Shown piece by piece: positions 7,585 to 14,095 of a stretch of 32,698 nt of DNA. The position numbers were made by a program, and so were the translations under genes. Source of the stretch: a virus; the IMG/VR virus record IMGVR_UViG_3300032087_002722, positions 1 to 32,698 of that record; one strand, given 5' to 3'. Below the pieces are notes generated by a model. It had not been told where the DNA came from, searched no databases, and was given only the letters and a program-made list of their open reading frames with translations. Positions within the stretch are counted from its first letter, which is position 1. Each line of letters begins with the position of its first letter.

Positions 7585-9422
7585 TAGAATGGGTCTTTCA
7601 TTTGTGTGTATGTTCCGGAAAGCTGTGTACTCTCCGGGTCGAGGAAAAATTTGCGTGTGCTTTTACTGAACCACAAGTCGCGGAACACTGTGTTTCCTGT
7701 AGCTCTCTGCTTAGATATATATATTTTACCGTCGCACACTTGGTCGTCCGGGAAGCCAACTCGCTCGGTCTCGCGCTCCTTCTCCTTGTTGCGCCATACG
7801 GACATAACATTGTGAGCTGCGCCACCAATACCCTGTCCTCCGAGTACGTCCTCCACCTCCGGGATGTGGTCGTTACCTCGCTTCTTCGCGTCGGCGTGGC
7901 AGATCAGTAGCATACTGGAGTCGTTGTTGACACAGAACTTGGCAGCCTGTTTAGCCACCAAGTCTGTGCCTTCTGCATCACCTTTCTTAGTGATGTGCAT
8001 CAACGCATCCACAACAAACAAATCACATCCAAACCTGCGGTTAGCATAGTGAAAGTCTTCTCGGAGTCCTGTCCATGAAGCGGTGTTATCTTCGTCCGAC
8101 TCGATAAACCATAGCTTATCTTCAAATACTTTTAGCTCGTCGGCTATGGTGTCTACTTTTGGCGAGCGTCCGTTCAGCATCCATAGCAAATTGAACAGCA
8201 TGTTCTTGGCTGGTATCTCGAAGCTGGCAATGCAGACCCGGCGATCGTTCTCCATCATCTCATGTAGTACCATCTGGTAGGTGAGCTGTGACTTGCCGCA
8301 ACCGGGATAGCCTGTGACCACAGTCATTTCTCCGTGGCGAAAGCGGAAGGGCAGTTCAGACCATAGGAAGTTATTGCTCTCCTTCTCATGGTCAAAGCGT
8401 GCAATCTCCTCGGCAACCCCAAAGGCGTAGTCGCTGGCTGAACGTAGCTGCTGTGGGTCGTAGGTCTTAGCGTTATCGATCAGTTCTTGGAAGTGTGGCT
8501 TGCCATGTTCCTTGGAAAGTAGGAAGTCGTTGGCATCCTTGTATCCATCTGGGAGTGAGATACGGAAGCAGCGTGTGAGTCCGAGCCGCTTGGCAATCTT
8601 CTGTGCTGCCGCCTCTCCCGCCGAGTCCATGTCTGTGAGAATGTAAATCTTCTCAAACTGTTGCAGTCTTTCGTAGTCGTTATTGATCCAGTCGAGGTTG
8701 CTTGCCCCGGTCGGCATTGATAACGTAGGTACATCCGGACACATCTGATCCACACTCATGGCGTCAACCTCACCTTCAGTGATAAGAACCTGCTTGGTGT
8801 TGTCATTAACTAGCCAATGTCCCCACAGTGTAGCGTACTGCGGTACGGTGGAGCCAATCTCCTTCTTGCCGTCCTGTCTTTCAATGCCTAGCCATTTATA
8901 CATGACCGTATCTCCAGCTCCATCTATGTAGGGGAAGCGGATGTATTCCTCGTTCCAACGTAGCTGCTTGGTTGGCGGCAAGTCCTCGCGTGTGATGCGG
9001 CGAAGGTGATACTTCGACATCGTTTGCTCTTGGATACCACGGGATGTTAGGTACTCGTATGGCTTAGTGCCTCGCATGGAGTGGCAACTTAGCTTCGGCT
9101 TCTTGGGCTTTGGCTTTGGAGCAACCTCCTTCACGTCGTTCATACCACACATCTTCTTGGCGGCAGTCATGGTCTCGACCCATGTCCCACCTAGTGCGCG
9201 ATGAAGCAAGCCGAGTACGTTAAGAGACTCGTCGGTGGCTCTGTCCTTAGCGAAGTAGATGCCTCCCTTCCCGCGGAAGATGCCGGTAGATTTGCCAGCA
9301 CCTCCATCCAAGTCTCCCATACTCCACGATGCCCCGGACTTCTTGGCATTGGGGAAGTAGGTAGATACTATTTGATCCATGCGCTCCGATAGGGCGCGGT
9401 TAATTTCGTCTGGAGATGACAT
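7584..9422 (-). CDS. T7 gp4-like primase-helicase
   Basis: This 612-residue replicative protein joins a TOPRIM primase to a RecA/DnaB-type hexameric helicase. The TOPRIM acidic residues are in LITEGEVDAMS (E216) and LTDMDSAGEA (D264, D266). Walker A is GYPGCGKS (371-378), Walker B is LFVVDA (about 468-473), and a helicase His motif follows in LLICHADAKKRG. The N-terminal domain keeps the GIYFAKD...ESLNVLGLL pattern of T7-type primases but shows no zinc-binding CxxC/CxxH set. I chose the MSSPDEIN start, 2 nt after the phosphatase stop. A longer frame to 9479 would overlap that gene by 55 nt and adds an unlikely Cys/Leu-rich leader. Template-directed priming and fork unwinding in the cytoplasm follow from the family. 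Confidence 0.95.
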   Translation of the reverse strand: MSSPDEINRALSERMDQIVSTYFPNAKKSGASWSMGDLDGGAGKSTGIFRGKGGIYFAKDRATDESLNVLGLLHRALGGTWVETMTAAKKMCGMNDVKEVAPKPKPKKPKLSCHSMRGTKPYEYLTSRGIQEQTMSKYHLRRITREDLPPTKQLRWNEEYIRFPYIDGAGDTVMYKWLGIERQDGKKEIGSTVPQYATLWGHWLVNDNTKQVLITEGEVDAMSVDQMCPDVPTLSMPTGASNLDWINNDYERLQQFEKIYILTDMDSAGEAAAQKIAKRLGLTRCFRISLPDGYKDANDFLLSKEHGKPHFQELIDNAKTYDPQQLRSASDYAFGVAEEIARFDHEKESNNFLWSELPFRFRHGEMTVVTGYPGCGKSQLTYQMVLHEMMENDRRVCIASFEIPAKNMLFNLLWMLNGRSPKVDTIADELKVFEDKLWFIESDEDNTASWTGLREDFHYANRRFGCDLFVVDALMHITKKGDAEGTDLVAKQAAKFCVNNDSSMLLICHADAKKRGNDHIPEVEDVLGGQGIGGAAHNVMSVWRNKEKERETERVGFPDDQVCDGKIYISKQRATGNTVFRDLWFSKSTRKFFLDPESTQLSGTYTQMKDPF

Positions 9423-9424
9423 AG

Positions 9425-10102
9425 TTAGAGGAACATTGGTTCGAAGAAGGCAACCTTGGAGCTGTAAACAACTCCACATCCAACGATAGGTTTCTGTGCA
9501 TAGATCCTGCCGTAGTTCATGGATGGGTGGTTGCCGTCAACTCCGCAACCTGTTTGCATACCGAAGACACATTGCTCTTTGTTGGCGTGGTAAACAATAC
9601 CTCCCTGTGCATGAAGATGCCCTTGCACTAGGGAAGAGAACTCGGCAATGGCATTCTTATATCCAGCCATAGCCCCGCCTTTACACTTGTCTCCGTGTCG
9701 GTAAATTACGTCGTCAATAATTAGATCGTGGTAGCGTGGGTGTACTGTCCAGTTGTCCAGCTCCCACAGTGTCTTGAAGTCTTTCAGCACTTCAGCCGGG
9801 ATGCCGATGGTCTGTGCTTTCCGCAGGGGAAGAGCATCGTGGTTACCAATCAGATGGTCAACCTTTGGAAACGCACGCTTCAGCGCACGCACCTGCTTCA
9901 TTGCTTTACGATACTCCTCCCCGGCACTCGGCATAGATGGGTCTTTCTCATGGTAGCTTATAGCGTTCCAGTCAACAAGGTCTCCGATATGTACGACCCG
10001 GTTGCAACCGTGCTTCTTCTCAATCTTTTTTAAGAAGCGTATGTATCCGCTGTGCATTGCCGGACAGTGCGTGTCTCCGATGACTAGAACTTTATTTGCC
10101 AT
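9425..10102 (-). CDS. calcineurin-like metallophosphoesterase
   Basis: This 225-residue protein has the full metal-ligand series of the calcineurin-like superfamily: GDTHCP (D10, H12), GDLVDW (D41), GNHDA (N87, H88), a further His in YRHGDK (H136) and the closing GHLH (H162, H164). Members hydrolyse phosphomonoesters or diesters, and phage versions act on nucleic acid ends or nucleotides. The substrate here cannot be read from sequence. It lies 2 nt upstream of the primase-helicase start and 4 nt after the preceding small gene, so a role in DNA processing at replication is likely. Confidence 0.9.
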   Translation of the reverse strand: MANKVLVIGDTHCPAMHSGYIRFLKKIEKKHGCNRVVHIGDLVDWNAISYHEKDPSMPSAGEEYRKAMKQVRALKRAFPKVDHLIGNHDALPLRKAQTIGIPAEVLKDFKTLWELDNWTVHPRYHDLIIDDVIYRHGDKCKGGAMAGYKNAIAEFSSLVQGHLHAQGGIVYHANKEQCVFGMQTGCGVDGNHPSMNYGRIYAQKPIVGCGVVYSSKVAFFEPMFL

Positions 10103-10106
10103 AGTA

Positions 10107-10241
10107 TTATTTGATTAGACCTTTAAGTTTAGCTCGTGCGATGTCGAGCTTTGCTTGCTTGAGAAACTCCTCCCATGCTTGGGCGCGCTCCTCATCCGAT
10201 CCTTTACACTTCTCTCTGTACTCGTCGATGTAGTCACTCAT
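10107..10241 (-). CDS. 44-residue charged helical protein, unknown
   Basis: The ATG at 10241 overlaps the TGA of the preceding gene (ATGA). The product begins MSDYIDEYREKC, is rich in Glu, Lys and Ala, and is probably all helix. A longer frame upstream gives Arg-rich sequence inside the neighbouring gene and is unlikely. I do not recognise it. Its place between a nucleotide-pool-type gene and the phosphatase suggests an accessory replication role at most. Confidence 0.6.
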   Translation of the reverse strand: MSDYIDEYREKCKGSDEERAQAWEEFLKQAKLDIARAKLKGLIK

Positions 10242-10597
10242 TTGGTTAGTTCCCTTTCTAGTAGTTCCAATGCTCGCCATGCCATAGATACGTTGTCGCC
10301 TTCCATGTAGTGGCGTATGATTTGATCTCCGTTTCCAACTGACTTCTCTCTTGCCCAATGCATTGGCTCTCCCGGGTTGTGCTGCTCGTTGGCTTTCAAG
10401 CTGTGGTTTGCCAGCTTCAGCAGGGCATTAGGGAAGTACTCCTTAATGAATGTACCGACCGGGTACTGCTTACGTTCGTTCGCAAGCAACCCATCCAGTA
10501 CTACTACGTTCGACGTAGAACTCACCGGGGTTGTCTGGAAGTCTCCAGTTCGCGGTTGTTCTGTTTTCTTCATGGTTGTCCAAGTCTCGGAGTTCAT
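10238..10597 (-). CDS. dATP/dGTP diphosphohydrolase-like N-terminal family protein (tentative)
   Basis: This 119-residue protein has a conserved-looking core at about 46-117: YPVGTFIKEYFPNALLKLA, then EQHNPGEPMHW (71-81), a helix with RHY, and MAWRALELLE near the end. I recall this pattern from phage proteins annotated as dATP/dGTP diphosphohydrolase N-terminal or DUF5664-like. Such proteins would act on the nucleotide pool, but catalysis has not been shown for this type as far as I know. The first about 35 residues are a poorly conserved Thr/Ser-rich tail. The start is supported by AAAGGTGAT about 6 nt upstream. The stop overlaps the next ATG. Confidence 0.6.
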   Translation of the reverse strand: MNSETWTTMKKTEQPRTGDFQTTPVSSTSNVVVLDGLLANERKQYPVGTFIKEYFPNALLKLANHSLKANEQHNPGEPMHWAREKSVGNGDQIIRHYMEGDNVSMAWRALELLERELTK

Positions 10598-10610
10598 CGT
10601 ATATCACCTT

Positions 10611-11057
10611 TCATGCCAAGTCTTTCTTTAATTTGTCCAGTAGTGCGTAATACTCCTTAGCCATGTACTCTACCTGCGTGATGTACTTCTCTGCGTCGAA
10701 GCCTTCGACCCACACTCCGGATGCGAGTGTCTCGACCGCTAGGTTGACTGACTGTCCGACTTGGATTTCTTTTCCTCGGCTGTCTGGCTTACTCGCTGCG
10801 TTCCATGAATTGGTTGGGGTTGGCGAGCTAAAGCCTCCGGTGTCTGCCTTCTTTACTTTGAGCAGCACTCCATACTGGTTCTCGTTTGCCTCGTACTCTA
10901 CGTCGTCGCCTTCTTTATACGGCGGCGGGAAGTTCTTAGCATTGGCTACGCCTTCAACTCCATTGTCCAAGACCACGGCAATCTTCTTGAAGTCCTTCCA
11001 AGACTTACCGGTGTCTGTTACTGATACTACTTTAGCTGTTCCTGTTGTTGTACTCAT
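10611..11057 (-). CDS. probable OB-fold single-stranded DNA-binding accessory protein
   Basis: This 148-residue protein has a beta-rich N-terminal half (about 5-70) with an OB-fold look. A Ser/Pro/Asn-rich linker follows (about 75-95), then a C-terminal helical segment starting GKEIQVGQSVNLAVETLASG. That last part resembles the conserved tail of phage proteins that accompany single-strand binding or recombination functions. This is pattern memory rather than a proven family. It overlaps the HNH gene before it by ATGA and sits among the replication genes. An alternative is a structural DNA-binding protein without ssDNA specificity. Confidence 0.6.
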   Translation of the reverse strand: MSTTTGTAKVVSVTDTGKSWKDFKKIAVVLDNGVEGVANAKNFPPPYKEGDDVEYEANENQYGVLLKVKKADTGGFSSPTPTNSWNAASKPDSRGKEIQVGQSVNLAVETLASGVWVEGFDAEKYITQVEYMAKEYYALLDKLKKDLA

Positions 11058-11440
11058 TGTTTTGATTTATATTCTCGGCGAGCCTTGTTCTCCGCCTTTG
11101 TTTTAACTGCATGGCAATCAACGCATAGTGCTTGGAAGCCGTCAATTTCGCAGAAGAGTCGATCGATTAAATAATCCCATGAGTCAAAGCCGGTGATTGG
11201 TACGATGGGTTCGATGTGATCTGCTCGCATGTCCTTACCCGGAAATAACTCATGGCACTCGGCGCACTCATGTAGCTTACACTTCCTCCCGGTCTTGGGA
11301 TTGACTCCGTCCCTTCGGTATGCTGCTCGGATACACTCATACTTCACCGGGTACTGCGCTCGGCGTAGTGCCGACATAATGAATGACCGGTATCGAGCGG
11401 CTGTCCACTGCCCGGAGTTGTATGGTTTCTCCTTCTTCAC
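11054..11440 (-). CDS. HNH endonuclease-like protein
   Basis: This 128-residue protein has a zinc-stabilised HNH motif. It comprises the pair C59/C62, the DH of RADHIEPI (D74, H75), the pair C106/C109 and C-terminal H110 in CVDCHAVKTKAE. Proteins of this size in phage replication clusters nick or cut DNA; some are free-standing homing nucleases and others help resolve or package DNA. It starts with GTG in a GTGA overlap with the secreted protein gene upstream and ends in an ATGA overlap with the OB-fold gene, so it is translated inside the operon rather than being a mobile insertion with its own signals. Confidence 0.85.
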   Translation of the reverse strand: MKKEKPYNSGQWTAARYRSFIMSALRRAQYPVKYECIRAAYRRDGVNPKTGRKCKLHECAECHELFPGKDMRADHIEPIVPITGFDSWDYLIDRLFCEIDGFQALCVDCHAVKTKAENKARREYKSKQ

Positions 11441-11922
11441 AGTATAAGACCGATGATGAATGTGCGGTTCGGATACTCGCTGAGTGGCACTCGCTTGTAG
11501 TTCTGTGGCTCGATGACCATAGGAACTCCGTCAACTAGGATGAGATTGAGCGCATGGTACACGTCATCGCCACCTTTGACTCTGGCAAACGCGTGCTGTT
11601 GCTTCACGACCATTATGCCGCAGGCGAAGTTCTTACCCCGGAACAAACTGTGTAGTGCCACAACTGCCTTAAGTGTCACCGCGTAGTCGTCGCAATCGAA
11701 GTGCCTGTATTTGTCGCTGCGTCCAAACCTCTTGATTCTGCGAGCGTGTTCGGCAATAACATTACCTAGTTCGTACTCACTGATCGAGTGGTAGACGTGG
11801 TCATAGATGTGTACGTCCACTCCCGGATTCATCTCGACGACCTGCTCCACCATTTCGTCGGTGTTCATTGCGTACGACAGCGATGCTGCCGCCAGTAGTA
11901 TGGATAGTAGTCTTATTGCCAT
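11437..11922 (-). CDS. secreted transglutaminase-like cysteine peptidase candidate
   Basis: This 161-residue protein has an N-terminal signal peptide (MAIRLLSILLAAASLSYA, likely cut after A18). The mature part has FDCDDYA (C77) followed by HALNLILVDGVPMVIEP (H123, E138). The order and spacing match transglutaminase-like and BTLCP cysteine peptidases (Cys in GDCxDxA, then His, then an acidic residue). The protein should act in the periplasm or outside the membrane, which is unusual for a gene in a replication operon. Directly upstream are a 45-residue membrane peptide and a two-helix holin-like protein. An envelope role such as lysis, wall opening or superinfection exclusion is inferred. C101 and H110 could be alternative catalytic residues. 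Confidence 0.65.
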   Translation of the reverse strand: MAIRLLSILLAAASLSYAMNTDEMVEQVVEMNPGVDVHIYDHVYHSISEYELGNVIAEHARRIKRFGRSDKYRHFDCDDYAVTLKAVVALHSLFRGKNFACGIMVVKQQHAFARVKGGDDVYHALNLILVDGVPMVIEPQNYKRVPLSEYPNRTFIIGLIL

Positions 11923-12050
11923 TTGTCTATAATGTCATAGGTTGCTGTGCAGAAGAAGATGAACAGTGCTGCCGCAGGTGTCAGTAGACTAAGCACTGCC
12001 GCGGCAAAGGTTGAAATGTAGATGGTAGTTAGTACGTCTTTTTTCTTCAT
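11913..12050 (-). CDS. 45-residue membrane protein
   Basis: This small frame starts in an ATGA overlap with the holin-like gene. It ends 10 nt inside the secreted transglutaminase-like gene. After MKKKDVLTT comes a strongly hydrophobic stretch (about 10-36, rich in Ala, Leu, Ile and Phe), then a short polar tail ending IIDKWQ. The Lys-rich N-terminus suggests an N-in orientation with one long or two short membrane helices. It may be a partner of the holin-like protein; no family is recognised. Confidence 0.55.
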   Translation of the reverse strand: MKKKDVLTTIYISTFAAAVLSLLTPAAALFIFFCTATYDIIDKWQ

Positions 12051-12265
12051 TGCGAATTGATCTTCCAGTCCACTGCACTTTGTCCGATAGCATAGATGCC
12101 GACCGACCCATTGACTGTGGTTAGGGATATGGTTATTAAGTTTACGGTTGCTGCTGAAGCCTCCGGGTTGAGGTGGATTGCCAGCAGTCCTGCGAATGTA
12201 AACACAGTAGTCAGTGATGTACCAATTACCATGGCTATAAACTTCTTACTCTTTAGGTTGGTCAT
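12047..12265 (-). CDS. two-helix membrane protein, holin-like
   Basis: This 72-residue protein begins MTNLKSKKFIAMVIG, with a first membrane segment at about 9-31, a short polar turn (HLNPEASAA) and a second segment at about 42-63 ending in VGIYAIGQSAVDWK. The size, the basic N-terminus and the two helices fit class II holins. They also fit a common phage membrane protein with the ending GxxxxGQ..AD that is not proven to be a holin. The ATG lies in an ATGA overlap with the zinc-ribbon gene, which is why I prefer it to an in-frame start 33 nt upstream. Confidence 0.62.
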   Translation of the reverse strand: MTNLKSKKFIAMVIGTSLTTVFTFAGLLAIHLNPEASAATVNLITISLTTVNGSVGIYAIGQSAVDWKINSQ

Positions 12266-12396
12266 TGTTCTAGCCCAGTTCCCCGGCAGTCCGGGCACAG
12301 TTCAAAATAAGATCCATAGCTAAGACCCGGAAACTCTCCGTGTCCGTGACAGGTGGAGCATTCCACCTCTTCAAATTCTGTATAGTCTTCATTCAT
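12262..12396 (-). CDS. 44-residue DnaJ-type zinc-ribbon protein
   Basis: The product carries CSTCHGHG (C13, C16) and CPDCRGTG (C34, C37). These are two CxxCxGxG half-sites like those in the DnaJ cysteine-rich domain, enough to bind one zinc ion. The rest is acidic at the N-terminus. Free-standing mini-proteins of this type occur in phages, with proposed but unproven protein-binding roles. It ends in an ATGA overlap with the holin-like gene. No SD is seen at the start; the upstream 116-bp gap holds one copy of a 19-bp repeat. Confidence 0.65.
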   Translation of the reverse strand: MNEDYTEFEEVECSTCHGHGEFPGLSYGSYFELCPDCRGTGLEQ

Positions 12397-12420
12397 ATTG
12401 TTTGGATTGTTAACGCCGAG

Positions 12421-12439
12421 GTTAACCCTCGGTTGATTT
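12421..12439. repeat. 19-bp direct repeat, copy 1
   Basis: The sequence GTTAACCCTCGGTTGATTT recurs exactly at 12772-12790. This copy is in the gap upstream of the zinc-ribbon gene, and its CCTCGG pairs with CCGAGG at 12416-12421 to make a 6-bp hairpin. In the leftward direction the frame through it reads as a KSTEG-stop tail without a start codon. Confidence 0.7.
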
Positions 12440-12512
12440 TTGTCGCTTGAGCGATGCTAATGACGTTAATTAACTCTATGCAGTATTTTATGATTCGTGT
12501 TTTTCATAGCAT

Positions 12513-12752
12513 TTAGGTGTCATCGTCATTCAGACCACACTCCTTGCACATATCCCACAGAAGAAAAGTTCCATCATCTTCCCAGTCTCCAGATTGCAGC
12601 CAGTGGCAATACCCGTTTGCCTGTTCGGGCATTCCGTCCATCATTTCCCAAAACGGGCAAGTCCCTCGCTCGTCGTAACAGTAGCACCCTTTCGGGATTA
12701 TCTGCATTGCCTGATTTTCGGTCACGTTCACCCATCTGCGTTTCTTTTCCAT
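12513..12752 (-). CDS. cysteine-rich small protein, unknown
   Basis: This 79-residue acidic protein has six cysteines in two clusters (CYCY and TCPFW near residues 23-34, then YCHWL and MCKECG towards the end), together with several Trp residues. The pattern GYCHWLxxGDW...LLWDxCKECG suggests a metal-binding fold, and I recall similar hypothetical phage proteins. No function can be assigned. The start is followed by MEKKRRW; no SD is present. Confidence 0.65.
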   Translation of the reverse strand: MEKKRRWVNVTENQAMQIIPKGCYCYDERGTCPFWEMMDGMPEQANGYCHWLQSGDWEDDGTFLLWDMCKECGLNDDDT

Positions 12753-12771
12753 AGTCGTGTCAGTTCTCAGT

Positions 12772-12790
12772 GTTAACCCTCGGTTGATTT
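12772..12790. repeat. 19-bp direct repeat, copy 2
   Basis: This is an exact copy of 12421-12439. Here the repeat encodes the last five residues (KSTEG) and the stop codon of the 43-residue coiled-coil gene, and lies 19 nt upstream of the next start (12752). The first copy lies 24 nt upstream of its downstream gene, so the placement is similar. Confidence 0.7.
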
Positions 12791-12904
12791 CGGCTGTGTT
12801 AGTTTTAGCTCAGCGAGCTGCTTGCGGAGTTCTTCGTTCTCTTTCGTAGCCTCCATTAGTTTATCCAGCAAGGCTCCATGCCAGTCATCTGCTGTGCTTC
12901 TCAT
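12773..12904 (-). CDS. 43-residue coiled-coil peptide
   Basis: The ATG is in an ATGA overlap with the double-HTH gene. The product begins MRSTADDWHG, then forms one amphipathic helix (about 11-36) with heptad-like Leu spacing through LMEATKENEELRKQLAELK. It could be a dimerising partner for the HTH protein made just before it, but that is only a guess from adjacency. Its end coincides with one copy of the 19-bp repeat. Confidence 0.55.
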   Translation of the reverse strand: MRSTADDWHGALLDKLMEATKENEELRKQLAELKLTQPKSTEG

Positions 12905-13431
12905 AGTTCCTCCTTCTTTACGTACTTACCTTTGTGCATCTTGTATCCGTGCGTTGTTAGTGCCGCATAGATTGCGGTGACTCCGACCCGGAACTTCTCG
13001 GCAACCTCTTTACATTTCATACCCTTGTTGTTAATGAGGTCGAGTGCTTCATCAATGTCTACTCGTTTGATGCGTCCCTTCTTCGGCTTCCACCCGGCGA
13101 GCCTTGCCCATATCCCAACCGTCTGGCGGTGGATGTTTAACTTCTCGGCAATCTCACACGTGTGATAGTTCTGATCCAGCATCTCGGCACACTTTTTACC
13201 GACTGCAATACGCTCCTCCTTGGATGGGCGAAAGATCTTTTCCTCCTTCCCTTGTTCAATCATGCCGAGCTTCTCCATGTTCTTAAACTTATGCTTCTTG
13301 CATAGGTGAAGAAGTCGGTTGCGCTGTACCATATTGTCGAACTCTTCCTCGGTCTGGGTCGCTTCCAGTGCTGCGAGTGCCGAGGCTTCGCGCGTATTGT
13401 TCTTAAAGTATCCTGTGTCTGCCGTAATCAT
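12901..13431 (-). CDS. double helix-turn-helix DNA-binding protein
   Basis: This 176-residue protein has two HTH-like units: CEIAEKLNIHRQTVGIWARLAGW (about 92-114, quoted by its ends CEIAEK and LAGW) and CKEVAEKFRVGVTAIYAAL (about 140-158). The N-terminal 70 residues are charged and helical. The second recognition unit is preceded by VDIDEALDLINNKG. The 153-residue protein at 16252-16713 shows the same order (HTH, GW, a spacer, AIKYIN..G, HTH), so the two are probably paralogues. A role as regulator or replication-site binding protein is possible. It ends in ATGA with the coiled-coil gene and starts in ATGA with the gene before it. Confidence 0.8.
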   Translation of the reverse strand: MITADTGYFKNNTREASALAALEATQTEEEFDNMVQRNRLLHLCKKHKFKNMEKLGMIEQGKEEKIFRPSKEERIAVGKKCAEMLDQNYHTCEIAEKLNIHRQTVGIWARLAGWKPKKGRIKRVDIDEALDLINNKGMKCKEVAEKFRVGVTAIYAALTTHGYKMHKGKYVKKEEL

Positions 13432-13829
13432 AGGTACTGCTCTCCTTCCTCCATGTCGATGATGTAGTTGATTGCGTCCCGGAGCATGGTAGCGTTGGAT
13501 ACGTCTGCCGGGTGTTCGTACTCGCTCTTATACAGTTCGGTGAGTGAGTCCGAGTTAGGGTACACGATCAGTCTGCGCTTGCCGTCGGTGAGTGAGTCGA
13601 CCCACAGTGCGCAGATTTTATTATCTGCCATGTAGTCAAAGATCTCTTGGTCGGGGCGTACTACTGTCTCGTTCAATGCCTCCTCCAAATCCTTCAGTTG
13701 GAAGCATGCTCCAGCTCCAAGCTCTCCGGCTTGGTACTCTCGTGCGAGTCCGCTTGTGCTGAGTGCAAGCACTGGAGTGTACGGGTCTAGGTTTCTAGCG
13801 TCTTTGATTATGGATTTGATTGTCTTCAT
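13428..13829 (-). CDS. unknown protein, 133 residues
   Basis: The protein begins MKTIKSIIKDARNLDPY and is mixed alpha/beta with an acidic C-terminal tail (DMEEGEQYL). The central part, FDYMADNKICALWVDSLTD, looks like a folded core. I do not recognise the family. The start at 13829 is chosen because it makes an ATGA overlap with the SWIM protein gene; the longer frame upstream would run well inside that gene. It also ends in ATGA, so it is part of an unbroken chain of coupled genes from 14822 to 12773. Confidence 0.7.
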   Translation of the reverse strand: MKTIKSIIKDARNLDPYTPVLALSTSGLAREYQAGELGAGACFQLKDLEEALNETVVRPDQEIFDYMADNKICALWVDSLTDGKRRLIVYPNSDSLTELYKSEYEHPADVSNATMLRDAINYIIDMEEGEQYL

Positions 13830-14095
13830 GTGTTGTTGTGGTTGGTATTCTTTGCAAGTTGTAGGTGATACTGTGTGCCTGCCCATAGATTGCAAGCTGA
13901 AATGTGTTTACATTCTGGATATTTTTCGCCGCGCTTCCATGCCGGGTTCACTCGGTAGACATACTGTCCGCAGCTACAAGCTCCTTGTCCTTGGTTCTCG
14001 GTCATGTCCACTAGGTGAGGGTCTCCGTCTGTCTGTGAATCAACGTAGTACTGTCCGAGGTTACCGTTTGGGCTAACTTTCAGCTTTGTATCCAT
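13826..14095 (-). CDS. small SWIM-type zinc-finger protein
   Basis: This 89-residue protein carries the SWIM signature CxC-x19-CxH (C40, C42, C62, H64) in ACSCGQY and ECKHISAC. SWIM fingers bind DNA or proteins and are found in ATPases, transposases and recombination-linked factors. A stand-alone SWIM protein of this size is unusual. The first 23 nt overlap the end of the Cas4/RecB-like nuclease gene, and its stop overlaps the next start. A role as nuclease partner is possible but inferred only from the overlap. Confidence 0.75.
   Translation of the reverse strand: MDTKLKVSPNGNLGQYYVDSQTDGDPHLVDMTENQGQGACSCGQYVYRVNPAWKRGEKYPECKHISACNLWAGTQYHLQLAKNTNHNNT

Noticed and set aside
9423-9479. 19-residue N-terminal extension of the primase-helicase
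   Set aside because: It would overlap the phosphatase gene by 55 nt and has a Cys/Leu-rich sequence unlike this family; the ATG at 9422 is 2 nt after the previous stop.
12416-12432. 6-bp hairpin CCGAGG/CCTCGG as a terminator
   Set aside because: The T-rich side faces rightward, where there is no gene; in the leftward direction no T tract follows.
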